The notes: generated by a model from the sequence alone, not told the origin. Numbered from the stretch's first letter, positions 1 through 8,595 are shown. The stretch: DNA of 64,000 nt from Saccharothrix obliqua (GCF_019375475.1 NZ_JAHXGQ010000002.1:806001-870000), one strand, 5' to 3'. A program made the numbers and translations.

Positions 1-314
1 TGACGCTGCCGCTGTGGATCGCGCTTGGCCTGGCCCAGTTGGTGATCGCCCCGGTGCTCTTGGTGGCCGTGATGTGGTGGCTGGCCCCGCTCGGGTGGAC
101 GGTGATCGCGGTGCTGGTGGCGCTGCTCTACCTGCTGTGCGTGAGGTGGGCGGCGCGGGCCTCGCACGGCGGTGTCGTGCGGATGGTCGCCACGCGGGCG
201 GTAACCCGCTCGGAGATCCGCGCCGCCGCCCGTGAAGCCCGCCGTGCTCGCGACGATGACGAGTTCGACGGCGTCACCGCGGCAGGCCCGGTCACCGGCG
301 AGGTGCAGCGGTGA
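1..314 (+). CDS. small membrane protein of the integrative element, 5' end at or before window edge
   Basis: The frame is open from base 3 to the TGA at 312-314. Bases 1-2 (TG) could be the end of an ATG/GTG start, or the gene may begin further left. A TTG at 39 is a later possible start but would cut a transmembrane segment. The product has two hydrophobic segments (about residues 3-25 and 28-48 from base 3) and then a basic Arg/Ala-rich tail ending in an acidic patch. I do not recognise a named family. The size, topology and place before a TraB-like gene fit the small membrane (Spd-like, spread) proteins of AICEs. It overlaps the next gene by 4 bp. Confidence 0.6.
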   Translation, partial: TLPLWIALGLAQLVIAPVLLVAVMWWLAPLGWTVIAVLVALLYLLCVRWAARASHGGVVRMVATRAVTRSEIRAAAREARRARDDDEFDGVTAAGPVTGEVQR

Positions 315-1162
315 CCAGGCGGCGCAAGGACTGGCGCAAAGCGGCGTTGTTCGCGGTGATGACCGGCGCGTTGGCGTTGACCGTGAACGGCGAAGTGCGC
401 GCGGTCGCCCCGATGCTCGGTGTCGGGTTCGGCGTGGTGCTGGCCCTGGTGTTCGCGGTGTCCACGTTGCTGGCGCTGAACTACGTCATCGACGGCAGCG
501 GCCCGGTACGGCGTTGGGCATGGGCGGTGCTGCTGTTCGCCGGTGGCATGGAGTTGGGGCTCAACACCTGGCACGCGGTCACCAGCGTCGCCTTGGACGA
601 CCAGGGACGGCCGCTGTTGATCGACGGTGGAACCGTACCCGCGCTGCCGTTGGGCGCGGCGGTCGCGGTCGGTGCCGGGCCGGTACTGCTGGCCGGGTTG
701 CTGTCGCACCTCGTGTCGCTGGCGGTGAGCGCTACCGCGCCGGTGCTGGTTTCGGTACCGGCCCCGTCGTCACAACCGGTGCCGGTGCGGTACTCCGCCA
801 AGCGGGAATCGGGTACTGCCGATGCCGGTACCGACTTCTCCGGTACCGATCACCGGGCGGCCCTCACCACCGGTACCGCCGCTCCGGCCGGCGACCAGCC
901 GGCCGCCACCTCGGTTCAGGCCACGCCCACCGAGGACCGACCGACCGGTACCGACCAAGCCCACGCGGAGGACCGCGACCCGCGTGAGGTGTGGGGGCCG
1001 GAGCTGTGGGACCGCGCCGTGCGGACCGCTCGCGACTACCACGACCAGCACGGCAGCCACGTGCGCGTGGACGACGTCCAGGCGCTGGGCATCGGCCGCA
1101 ACCGCGCCGTGGCGCTGCGCCGCGATGTCCTGGCCCACCTGCTCTCCCAGCCCGCCGCCTGA
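311..1162 (+). CDS. multi-pass membrane protein of the integrative element (Spd/DUF2637-like)
   Basis: The product has 283 residues. The GTG start at 311 overlaps the previous stop (GTGA), so translation is coupled. Four hydrophobic segments lie near residues 10-28, 33-58, 66-82 and 115-142. A Thr/Pro/Ala linker (about 150-230) follows, then a C-terminal helical block (about 232-280) with many Arg residues and a helix-turn-helix-like pattern. Membrane proteins of this shape upstream of a TraB gene are typical of AICE spread functions (DUF2637-like proteins are common there). The family call is tentative. The linker DNA carries a striking number of GGTACC palindromes. Confidence 0.55.
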   Translation: MTRRRKDWRKAALFAVMTGALALTVNGEVRAVAPMLGVGFGVVLALVFAVSTLLALNYVIDGSGPVRRWAWAVLLFAGGMELGLNTWHAVTSVALDDQGRPLLIDGGTVPALPLGAAVAVGAGPVLLAGLLSHLVSLAVSATAPVLVSVPAPSSQPVPVRYSAKRESGTADAGTDFSGTDHRAALTTGTAAPAGDQPAATSVQATPTEDRPTGTDQAHAEDRDPREVWGPELWDRAVRTARDYHDQHGSHVRVDDVQALGIGRNRAVALRRDVLAHLLSQPAA

Positions 1163-1574
1163 CCGGGACGGCTTGCGAGGACGACAAGTTCAACAACCGA
1201 CCGAAGAGGAGGTGATCCACATGGCCCAGACTGTCGACGCGGTACCGGACACCAACCGCCCGGTACCGAACACCGGTACTGAAGCTCCGAAGGTCCAACG
1301 GGAACAGCCCGGCATCGCCACCGCGTCGCCCGCCCGTACCGCTTCACGCGGCGCAGCCGGTACCAAGTCCACGCCCGCGCCGTTGGTGGTGCCGGGAGTA
1401 CCCGCGGCCGTGACGGCTGCGGAACTGGCGACCATCGCGGGCAGTACCGCCGCGTACGCGGGTGGGGTGCCGGGGCTGCTGGTCGCCGGCGCGGTGGCGG
1501 GGACGACCGCCGCCGTGGCCGGTGTTCGGCGGAGCCGCGCCCGGCGGGCCGCCCGGTCCCGGGCTGCCGGTACC
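754..1574. repeat. cluster of nine GGTACC palindromes
   Basis: GGTACC starts at 754, 827, 842, 872, 947, 1241, 1262, 1359 and 1569, with several GGTACT and CGTACC near-copies between. About 0.3 copies would be expected by composition in 820 bp at 70 % GC. Copies occur in two reading phases (Gly-Thr as GGT ACC, and Val-Pro as GTA CC), and GTA is a rare Val codon in such genomes. The enrichment therefore looks like a DNA-level property rather than a protein repeat. Confidence 0.7.
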
Positions 1575-2990
1575 GCCGCCGCCCGTGCGGGCGGCCGTGC
1601 GGGCAGTCGGGGCGGGGCTCGCCACGCCGGGCGCGGCGTCGCGGGACTCGTGAACAGGGCACGTGCCGCGATGGCCGGCCGCCGTGCTGCTGCGGCTGGC
1701 CGTGGTGCCGCCGGGGTCGCCGGGAAGCGGACCGGACCGGGCGGGCGCGCGGCAGCGGCCTATGCCCAGCAGGCCGGTCGTGGTTCCCAGGCGGCCAAGA
1801 AGACGGTCCCGCCCGGTGGACGTAACGGCAGCGTCGCCGACCGGCGCGGGCCGCTGAAGCGGTTGTTCGGCGCAGGCCGCGCCGGTGGGCGTGGCGCGAT
1901 CGGCCATGGCACCGGTGGAAGTGGCTTACCGGGTCGCCGGCGCGGCGCTGGTCGTGCCGTTGGTGGCCTGGGTGGTCGCGGCGGTACTGGTGTCGCGACG
2001 GGCCGCAAGCACGGTGTCCGGAGCAGCAGCCTCGCCGCTACCGGCGGCAACGGCGCGGGACTGCGGAGTCGGCGCGGTTGGCGCGGCGCGGCGGCGGGCG
2101 CCGTACGCGGTTGGTCACGTGCCGCCCATGGCGTGCTGCGCCAGGTGACTGGTGAGCGTGCGGCATTGCACGACACCGCACGGCGGGCGTACCAGGAAGC
2201 AGAACGAGCCCGCCGCCACCGGCGGATGGTGCGCGAGGTCATCGCCGAAGCGTCCACCGCACGCGCCGCAGCGTCAGCGACCTACCGGATCGTCTACGGC
2301 CGCACCGCTGTCCTCGACCGGCCGCCGATGCTCGCGCCGGTGCGCATGGCGCGGGCGGTTGGCTGGGCGGCCGGAGCATGGGTCGCGGCCACCGGTTACG
2401 CGGCCTGGCAACAGCACTGGCAGGCACAGCTACTACTGGCGCTGGGGTCCGCCGACGTCCACCGCGGCTACGTCGTGGCCGACCGGGTCCGCCTCAGCCC
2501 CGCCCACAGCGGCCCGTTCGTCATCCGGGTTTCCGTGCCCGCGCCCAAGCCCCTGCCCCTGCGGCGGCCCGCGTGGCTACGCCGCACCACCAGCGACAAC
2601 CCGGCAGCGCCGGAGTCGTTCATCCCCACCAGCACAGGAGGTACGACCGTGTCCCGCTTCAACATCTCCGACCTGGCCATGGAGCAGGCCGCCCGCGCCG
2701 CGCGCTACGCGCCGGAGTCCATGGCCTACTTCGGCGGGGACCTCCAGCAGTGGCCCGAGGCGATCGGCCACCTGGCGTTGGCGCTGTCCACGTTCGTCAA
2801 GAGGGGCAGCGCGGAGTACCCGGTGCACCCGGTGGTGATGGAGAAGCTCGCCGAGGTCTACCGGGCGCTCGGTGTCGCGGCGTCGGCCGCGAACGAGGTC
2901 CCCGGCCTGTTCTCCCGAGCGCACTCCATCGACCTCGCCCGCCACCAGGCCCCGCGCCCGGGTGAGCACCTGTGGAACGTCGCCCGCTGA
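1221..2990 (+). CDS. large basic Arg/Gly/Ala-rich protein of the integrative element
   Basis: The product has 589 residues. The ATG at 1221 follows a GAGGAGG ribosome binding site 7-8 bases upstream; the frame stays open further left, but no better start is seen. Residues about 60-95 are hydrophobic, residues about 95-330 are extremely rich in Arg, Gly and Ala (nucleoid-protein-like), and one hydrophobic stretch lies near 376-395. The last 113 residues form a separate helical domain with its own in-frame ribosome binding site and GTG (2649). I do not recognise a family. Position between the membrane genes and traB suggests a transfer or DNA-packaging role, which is inference. It could be a fusion of two AICE genes usually kept apart. 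Confidence 0.6.
   Translation: MAQTVDAVPDTNRPVPNTGTEAPKVQREQPGIATASPARTASRGAAGTKSTPAPLVVPGVPAAVTAAELATIAGSTAAYAGGVPGLLVAGAVAGTTAAVAGVRRSRARRAARSRAAGTAAARAGGRAGSRGGARHAGRGVAGLVNRARAAMAGRRAAAAGRGAAGVAGKRTGPGGRAAAAYAQQAGRGSQAAKKTVPPGGRNGSVADRRGPLKRLFGAGRAGGRGAIGHGTGGSGLPGRRRGAGRAVGGLGGRGGTGVATGRKHGVRSSSLAATGGNGAGLRSRRGWRGAAAGAVRGWSRAAHGVLRQVTGERAALHDTARRAYQEAERARRHRRMVREVIAEASTARAAASATYRIVYGRTAVLDRPPMLAPVRMARAVGWAAGAWVAATGYAAWQQHWQAQLLLALGSADVHRGYVVADRVRLSPAHSGPFVIRVSVPAPKPLPLRRPAWLRRTTSDNPAAPESFIPTSTGGTTVSRFNISDLAMEQAARAARYAPESMAYFGGDLQQWPEAIGHLALALSTFVKRGSAEYPVHPVVMEKLAEVYRALGVAASAANEVPGLFSRAHSIDLARHQAPRPGEHLWNVAR
2636..2651 (+). promoter_or_regulatory. internal ribosome binding site and GTG start inside the basic protein gene
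   Basis: A perfect AGGAGG at 2636-2641 lies 7 bases before an in-frame GTG at 2649. No stop separates the two parts. The site would give a 113-residue product identical to the C-terminal domain of the 589-residue protein. Confidence 0.5.
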
Positions 2991-3042
2991 TCCGAAGCAC
3001 CACCAACCGTTGCGGCACAACAATTCCGGGAGGGAACCGACC

Positions 3043-5118
3043 ATGAACGCCAGGACCACGCGAGGCGGCCTGGACTGGGCCGGCAAGCACAACGCCATCA
3101 CCGGCACGGTCAACACCGCCGGCGGTGTGCTGGCCACCAGCATGGTCGGTTCCCTGCTGGACATGCCGCCGACGTGGGCGCTGGGTGGCGCTGCGGTCGG
3201 CGCGGTCGCCCACGCGGTGACCGCCGCCGGCCGTGGCACCTCCCGGCCCGGTGTGCTCGCCCGCGCCGCCGGGTGGGTCGCCGGTGGTGGGTGGATGGTG
3301 TGGGCGCTGGAGACCTCGCCCTGGTCGTTGGCGTCGGTGTCGTCGCTCGCGGTGCTCGGCGTGGCCGGCGGGATGACCGCCACCCTGGTCCGCTCCACCA
3401 CGACCAAGCGAGAGGAGATCAAGCGCGAAGTCGTTTTCACCCGCCAACGAGCCCGCGCCGCCGGTGAGTGGGAAGCCCGCATCGAGCGCGTGTGCGGCAT
3501 CAAGAACGTGCAGATCATGGGCGTGCAGAAGTGGGAACAGGGCACCGGCTACACCCTGGACATCAACCTGCCGCCGGGTGGCCACTCCTGGCGCGACCTG
3601 GCCAAGTTCCAGGGTCAGCTCGCGGCCGACGCTGACCTGCCCAACGGTTGCACGGTCGAAGCGAAGCCCGGTTTGTCGCGGCGGGCGGCGCTGCTGCGAG
3701 TGGCCACAAAGGACGCTTGGGAAGAGGTCATCGCCTATCCCGAGGACTGGTCGCCGCTGTCGATCCTCAACCCGATCCCGATCGGCGAGCACCGCGACGC
3801 CTCCGTGGCTTCGCTGGAACTGCGCAGCGACACCGTGATCCTCACCGGGCAGAAGGGCGGCGGCAAGACCAACGAGTTGCAGGTGCTCAACGCCGGACTC
3901 GTGCGCTGCGTGGACAACCTGGTCTGGCACATCGACCTCAACGGCGGCGGCATGTCCCTGCCCTGGGTACGCGCCTGGCTGGCGGACACCGGCGACCAGG
4001 TGCCCGCCCCGGCGGTCGACTGGGTGGCGTCCACCGCGGGCGAGGCGAAGAAGATGACTGAGGCCGCGTTGCGCATCGCCAAGGGGCGCAAGGTCGAGTA
4101 CCAGCAGTTGTGCGAGCAGCACGGCACCGACAAGCTTCCCGTCTCCCCCGATATCCCGCAGATCACCATCGTGGTAGACGAGTGCGCCGAGATCATGGGC
4201 CAGAGCACCAAGCACCCCAAACTCCGCGACGACTTGGAGGAGATCCAGCGCATCGCCCGCGCCATGGCGGTCAACCTGGTCTTCTGCGGGCTGTCCGCCA
4301 CCGCCGACGTGATCGGCTCGACCAACGTCCGCAAGCAGGCCCGCGCCCGCATCTCCATGCGCGTGTCCGATCCTGAGGAGCTGAACTACCTGTTCGGCTG
4401 GAACTGCAAGGCCGACCCCCAGGACATGCCCTACGAGGGCTGCGGCCTGTACTTGCAGGACACCAGCGGTCAGCCCACCGGGTTCAAGGGCTATCGGCTC
4501 GTCGGCACGGCCCTGGCCACCGGCGCCCGCGCCGTCGCCGCGCTCCGCCCCGGCTTGGACGCGGTCAGCACCCGCCTCGCCGGGAACGACTACGCCACCC
4601 GCTGGGAACGCGCCGCCCACCTGGTCGCCGACAAGGCCATGGCCCCCGACCGTCCCGACGCATTGGAGGCCCCCGACACCGACCACGCCCTTCCCGAGGG
4701 GTTCGACCTCGCCCAGCTGCACGCCGGCGCGGCCGTGTTCACCACGGCGGCAGCGGTTGGGTTCGACCCGCTCGACCCCAGCACCTGGCCGCCGATCGAC
4801 GTCCCCGGCGTCGGCATACCCCCCGCCGTGGAACCACCCGCCCTGCTGACCCGGCTGTTGGAGGTGTTCGCGCGCGGCGGGCACGACCGCCTGCACACCG
4901 CCACGCTCGCCGCCGAGATCGGCACCACGCCGACCGTGCTGGGCAAGCTGTTGCCGCAGATCGGTGTGCAAGCCCTGCCCAACGCCTTCTACGTCGGCCC
5001 CGACCGCAACCGCGGCTACGCCCGCGCCGACCTCGACACGGTCGCGGAGCGTATCCGTCGCGGCGAAATCGCGGTGCCCGCCGACGTGGCCACGTGGACG
5101 CCCGACACCGCCGCCTGA
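3043..5118 (+). CDS. traB: TraB/FtsK-SpoIIIE-like DNA translocase, conjugative transfer
   Basis: The product has 691 residues. The ATG at 3043 follows GGGAGGG. An N-terminal region with three hydrophobic segments (about 30-110) precedes a RecA-fold motor with Walker A GQKGGGKT (269-276, K275) and Walker B IVVDE (375-380, D379/E380). The C-terminal about 70 residues form a winged-helix-like domain, as in TraB proteins where it reads short repeats in the clt locus. TraB proteins move double-stranded plasmid or AICE DNA between mycelia as membrane hexamers. The block of GCACACC repeats right after the stop codon fits that role. The symbol is by family analogy; the FtsK/SpoIIIE superfamily call is firm. 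Confidence 0.85.
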   Translation: MNARTTRGGLDWAGKHNAITGTVNTAGGVLATSMVGSLLDMPPTWALGGAAVGAVAHAVTAAGRGTSRPGVLARAAGWVAGGGWMVWALETSPWSLASVSSLAVLGVAGGMTATLVRSTTTKREEIKREVVFTRQRARAAGEWEARIERVCGIKNVQIMGVQKWEQGTGYTLDINLPPGGHSWRDLAKFQGQLAADADLPNGCTVEAKPGLSRRAALLRVATKDAWEEVIAYPEDWSPLSILNPIPIGEHRDASVASLELRSDTVILTGQKGGGKTNELQVLNAGLVRCVDNLVWHIDLNGGGMSLPWVRAWLADTGDQVPAPAVDWVASTAGEAKKMTEAALRIAKGRKVEYQQLCEQHGTDKLPVSPDIPQITIVVDECAEIMGQSTKHPKLRDDLEEIQRIARAMAVNLVFCGLSATADVIGSTNVRKQARARISMRVSDPEELNYLFGWNCKADPQDMPYEGCGLYLQDTSGQPTGFKGYRLVGTALATGARAVAALRPGLDAVSTRLAGNDYATRWERAAHLVADKAMAPDRPDALEAPDTDHALPEGFDLAQLHAGAAVFTTAAAVGFDPLDPSTWPPIDVPGVGIPPAVEPPALLTRLLEVFARGGHDRLHTATLAAEIGTTPTVLGKLLPQIGVQALPNAFYVGPDRNRGYARADLDTVAERIRRGEIAVPADVATWTPDTAA

Positions 5119-5121
5119 CCG

Positions 5122-5379
5122 GCACACCTCGGGTGTGCCGTGGGTGTGCCGGTCAGCACACCTGCACACCCACCGGCACACCCGTGACACACGGGCTCTG
5201 ACCAGCGCCGACACGGTACGGCACACCCCGGGTGTGCACCTGTGCAGGTGTGCAGCCGACACCCCCGTCACCAGCGCGAAACCCTGACGCCCGGGGTGGG
5301 TGCCAACCACCTGCACACCTGCACACCCGACCCGTTCCCGACCGCCAGGCCGCCACTGCGCGGCTCGACCACGCACACC
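5122..5379. repeat. 12 copies of GCACACC/GGTGTGC: candidate clt transfer locus or replication iterons
   Basis: GCACACC starts at 5122, 5156, 5164, 5176, 5221, 5313, 5321 and 5373. The reverse form GGTGTGC starts at 5132, 5143, 5231 and 5247. Some pair into palindromes: GCACACCC-C-GGGTGTGC at 5221-5237, CACCTG-TG-CAGGTG at 5237-5250 and CCCGTG-ACA-CACGGG at 5181-5195. The block fills the 320-bp gap between traB and the replication gene, where clt (TraB-recognised 8-bp repeats in Streptomyces elements) or a replication origin is expected. Confidence 0.7.
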
Positions 5380-5438
5380 TGCACATGACTACGCACCGTC
5401 ACCAAAGCGGTGCCAGGACACCCACTACGGAGGTCGCC

Positions 5439-6428
5439 ATGACTGGCCAGCCCACCGCCCACCGCGACGCGATGCTCGCCGTCGCGCTGGACGCCGTGGC
5501 GCGCGGCTGGCACGTCTTCCCGCTGCGGGCGAACTCCAAGAAGCCACCGGCGTTCCACAGCGAGGACAACTGCCCGCACACCGGCATCTGCGCCGCCACC
5601 CACCAGACCTGGGAGCAGCGGGCCACCAACGACCCTCGCGAAGTCCGTTGGTACTGGAACAGCCGTCGCTACAGCGGCAGCAACGTCGCCGTCGCCACCG
5701 GCCCCAGTGGGCTGTTGGTGGTCGACCTGGACACGCCCGACTCGCCGGACGACCTCCCACCGGAGGGCTCTAGACGGGAGGGGGTCCGGGACGGGCTGGA
5801 CGAGTTCGCCTTGGTCTGCGACCGGGCAGGCGAACCCTTCCCGCACGACACCCTGACCGTGCAGACGCCGTCCGGCGGCCTGCACCTGTACTTCCGTGCG
5901 CCCGCCGGCGTCCGCCTCGGTAACACCCAGGGCAACCGCGGACGCGCACTCGGCTGGAAGGTCGACACCCGCTCCGCCGGCGGCTACGTCGTCGCGCCGG
6001 GCTCGACCACTCCCAGCGGCCTCTACCGGCTCGTGCACGACCGGCCCGTGGCGGAACTGCCCACCTGGTTGGTCCAGCGCCTCGCGGCTCGGCCCTCCAC
6101 GGCCACCACAGCGCCCGCTCAGATCGCCACGGACCGGCTGCCCGCCTACGTGGGCGCCGCACTGCGCGGCGAGGCTGACCGGGTCGCCAGGGCCACCCCT
6201 AACGCCCACAACATCGTGCTGTACACCGCCGCCGTCGCCCTCGGGCAGCTCGTCGCCGGGGGACTACTCCCCTCGTCTAGAGCCGAAGACACCCTCTACT
6301 CCGCCGCCACGCACATGATCAGCGGCGAGTGCGGATGCACCGACCGCGAAGTCCGGCGCGTCATCGCCCGCGGCTTGCAAGCCGGACACGACAAGCCCCG
6401 AACCGCGTCGAAGCGGGGTGTCGCGTGA
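5439..6428 (+). CDS. bifunctional DNA primase/polymerase (prim-pol), element replication protein
   Basis: The product has 329 residues. GGAGG at 5429-5433 lies five bases before the ATG at 5439. Prim-pol fold signatures are visible: VVDLD with metal-binding D96 and D98, the GGLHLYF strand with H149, and KVDTRSAGGY with D176. This is the archaeo-eukaryotic primase catalytic pattern. One class of AICE (RepPP type) starts replication with such a protein. It is coupled by a GTGA overlap to the TGT/DpdA-like gene and through it to a DUF3987-like gene. A short Cys/His stretch (CPHTGIC, about 46-52) is seen near the N terminus. Confidence 0.88.
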   Translation: MTGQPTAHRDAMLAVALDAVARGWHVFPLRANSKKPPAFHSEDNCPHTGICAATHQTWEQRATNDPREVRWYWNSRRYSGSNVAVATGPSGLLVVDLDTPDSPDDLPPEGSRREGVRDGLDEFALVCDRAGEPFPHDTLTVQTPSGGLHLYFRAPAGVRLGNTQGNRGRALGWKVDTRSAGGYVVAPGSTTPSGLYRLVHDRPVAELPTWLVQRLAARPSTATTAPAQIATDRLPAYVGAALRGEADRVARATPNAHNIVLYTAAVALGQLVAGGLLPSSRAEDTLYSAATHMISGECGCTDREVRRVIARGLQAGHDKPRTASKRGVA

Positions 6429-7255
6429 GGGCACGGTTCTTCTTGGGCTTCCACCAGCCAGCCGGATTGGCTCGTGCCGGGGTGCCGCTGTTCGTGTCCG
6501 ACACCAGGCTTCGGGAGTACAAGACCCTGCCGCGCGCGGCTGCGCCGTGGGCTCTGGACTCCGGTGGCTTCACCCAGTTGCAGAAGTACGGGGAGTGGAC
6601 CGTGCCGCCACGCGAGTACGTGGCGCGGGTCCGGCGCTACCGCGACGAAGTCGGGCGCATGGAGTTCGCCTCCATCCAGGACTGGATGTGTGAGTCCATC
6701 GTGATTTCCGGTGGCCGGGCCGGACGCATGTTCTTCGTGGGTACCAAGTTGTCGGTTCCTGAGCACCAGAACCGCACCGTGTACAACGCGGTCGAGCTGG
6801 AGATGCTCGCCCCGGATCTGCCTTGGCTCAAGGTGGTGCAAGGAGACAAGCGCGACGACTACCTCCGCTGCGCGGACCTCTACGAACGCGCCGGGATCGA
6901 CCTCACTAAAGAATCCCTTGTCGGGGTAGGCAGCGTGTGCCGCCGCCAAGGCATGAAAGAGGCGCACGACATCATCCAAGCGCTACGCGAGCGCGGCCTG
7001 CACCGGCTACACGGGTTCGGAGTCAAAACCAAAGGACTGGCCATGTTCGGCGATCTGTTGGACTCGGCGGACTCGCTGGCCTGGTCTGAGGATGCACGCC
7101 GCAAGAAGCGCGTCATTTGCGGCACGGTCCACCCGCGCGGCGGCAAAACGTGCGCCAACTGCCTGCCCTACGCGCTCCAATGGCGCACCCGCCTACTCGC
7201 GCAGGGAAGCGAAACCCCCGCGCAGCTGCGGCTTTTCGACGGAGAAGCAGCATGA
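6425..7255 (+). CDS. TGT/DpdA-like 7-deazaguanine base-exchange enzyme (queuine tRNA-ribosyltransferase-like)
   Basis: The product has 276 residues. The GTG start overlaps the previous stop (GTGA). The sequence has hallmarks of tRNA-guanine transglycosylases and their DNA-acting relatives. ALDSGGF (D45) matches the first catalytic Asp loop, QDWMCE (86-90) and HQNRT (114-118) resemble phage DpdA-type proteins, and VGVGSVCRRQ and HGFGVK (196-201) form the substrate loop. ADSLAW (D216) sits where TGT has its nucleophile. A Cys/His cluster (C232, H236, C243, C246) looks like the zinc site. At 276 residues it is shorter than bacterial TGT (about 380). Known DpdA enzymes insert preQ0-derived bases into DNA. 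No preQ0 genes are visible here. Base substrate and DNA versus RNA target are inference. Confidence 0.75.
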   Translation: MRARFFLGFHQPAGLARAGVPLFVSDTRLREYKTLPRAAAPWALDSGGFTQLQKYGEWTVPPREYVARVRRYRDEVGRMEFASIQDWMCESIVISGGRAGRMFFVGTKLSVPEHQNRTVYNAVELEMLAPDLPWLKVVQGDKRDDYLRCADLYERAGIDLTKESLVGVGSVCRRQGMKEAHDIIQALRERGLHRLHGFGVKTKGLAMFGDLLDSADSLAWSEDARRKKRVICGTVHPRGGKTCANCLPYALQWRTRLLAQGSETPAQLRLFDGEAA

Positions 7256-8595
7256 CCACTTCGATCCGACCGCTTCGGGCAGTCACCGACCCGGACGTGG
7301 ACGCGGCCGAAGCGCGGGCGCACGTCGAAGTCGCCCGCGCCCGTGCCGAGTTGCCGCCGCTCGACCCGGCGGTCTACGAGTGCTACCTCGGTGACGCCGT
7401 CGAAAAGCTCGCCGCCTCGACCGAGGGCGACCCCGTGGGCATCCTCGCCTCCCTGATCTGCGCCGCCGGAGTCCACATGGGACAGCGCCCGCACATCCGG
7501 GCCGGTGACGACCCGCACCCGCTGCTGGTGTGGCCGCTGATCGTCGGGCGCACCGGTGGCGGGCGCAAGGGCGCGTCCTGGTCCACGCCGAAGCGGTTGC
7601 TCGCCGCGACCGATCCGGACTTCACCAGCACCAACATCCGCTCGGGCCTCACCTCCGGCGAGGGCCTGGCGGCGGTGTTCGCGGAGGAACCGGATGAGGA
7701 GGCCACTGGTCGCGGCCGGAAGCCGGCTGGTGCCGGGCTGCTGCCGCCCGGCGACCTGCGGTTGTTGGTGTTCGAGCCCGAGTGGGCGGGTGTCATGTCC
7801 CGCATGAAGCGCGAGGGCAACGCCCTGTCCGCCACCCTGCGCCAGGCGTGGGAGGGCGGGGACCTGTCCACCCTCAACGTCTCCGCCCGCATCGCACCCA
7901 GTTCCCACGTCGGCCTGCTCGCCCACATCACCCCCGACGAGTTCCGCGCCAAGGTCTCCAGCTCCGACCTCGCCGGGGGCACCTACAACCGCTTCCTGCC
8001 CATCGCGGTCGCCCGCTCCAAGTTCCTGCCCCTGGCCACGGGCGCCGCACCGGCCCTGGTCGCCGACCTCGGCCGCGGCTTCGCCGAACGGCTCCGCGAC
8101 GGGGCGCGGATCGGTGCGCTCGGCTTCACCGAACGCGGCGCGCAACTGTGGCGCGGCCTCTACGTCGAATTCGGCATCGACCACGGCGACGGCGGCCCGG
8201 TCGAGCAGTTCCTGTCCCGCACCGCCCCGAACTGCCTGCGCATCGCCGGTGTCCACGCCGCCCTGGACGGAACCGACCTCATCGACACCCACCACCTCAC
8301 CGCGGCTGCCGCCCTGGTCCGCTACTCCATCGCGTCCGCCCGCTCGATCTTCACCGCCGACCCGACCCTGACCCGCCTCACGGCCTGGATCAGCGAGGCC
8401 GGCAACACCGGCCGCACGCGCGAAGAGATCCGCTCAGACTTCTTCAAGCGCAACAAGAACGCCAACGAGGTCACCACCCTGCTCGGACAGCTCATCGACG
8501 CCGGACAGGTCACCCGCACCACCCGCCCGGCAACCGGCGGCAGGGGCGGCAGGCCCACCGAGGTCTACGCCGCGACCGCACCGCCACGCGGTTGA
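7252..8595 (+). CDS. DUF3987-like helicase/primase-associated protein of the replication operon
   Basis: The product has 447 residues. The ATG at 7252 overlaps the upstream stop (ATGA). A P-loop-like motif GRTGGGRKG (99-107, K106) follows a hydrophobic strand, then an acidic FEPEWAG strand resembling Walker B. A C-terminal winged-helix region lies near 375-440. DUF3987 proteins are usually found with prim-pol and act as a helicase or loading partner in plasmid and phage replication, which fits this operon. The Lys follows Arg rather than sitting in a standard GKT/S, so ATPase activity is not certain. Confidence 0.72.
   Translation: MTTSIRPLRAVTDPDVDAAEARAHVEVARARAELPPLDPAVYECYLGDAVEKLAASTEGDPVGILASLICAAGVHMGQRPHIRAGDDPHPLLVWPLIVGRTGGGRKGASWSTPKRLLAATDPDFTSTNIRSGLTSGEGLAAVFAEEPDEEATGRGRKPAGAGLLPPGDLRLLVFEPEWAGVMSRMKREGNALSATLRQAWEGGDLSTLNVSARIAPSSHVGLLAHITPDEFRAKVSSSDLAGGTYNRFLPIAVARSKFLPLATGAAPALVADLGRGFAERLRDGARIGALGFTERGAQLWRGLYVEFGIDHGDGGPVEQFLSRTAPNCLRIAGVHAALDGTDLIDTHHLTAAAALVRYSIASARSIFTADPTLTRLTAWISEAGNTGRTREEIRSDFFKRNKNANEVTTLLGQLIDAGQVTRTTRPATGGRGGRPTEVYAATAPPRG

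Noticed and set aside
2797-5376. Very long minus-strand open frame opposite the TraB-like gene
   Set aside because: High-GC shadow frame; low-complexity Gly/Arg/Val composition, no domain, and the plus-strand gene has clear Walker motifs.
5122-5379. GCACACC block as a CRISPR array
   Set aside because: Unit too short, both orientations, irregular spacing; position suits clt or an origin.
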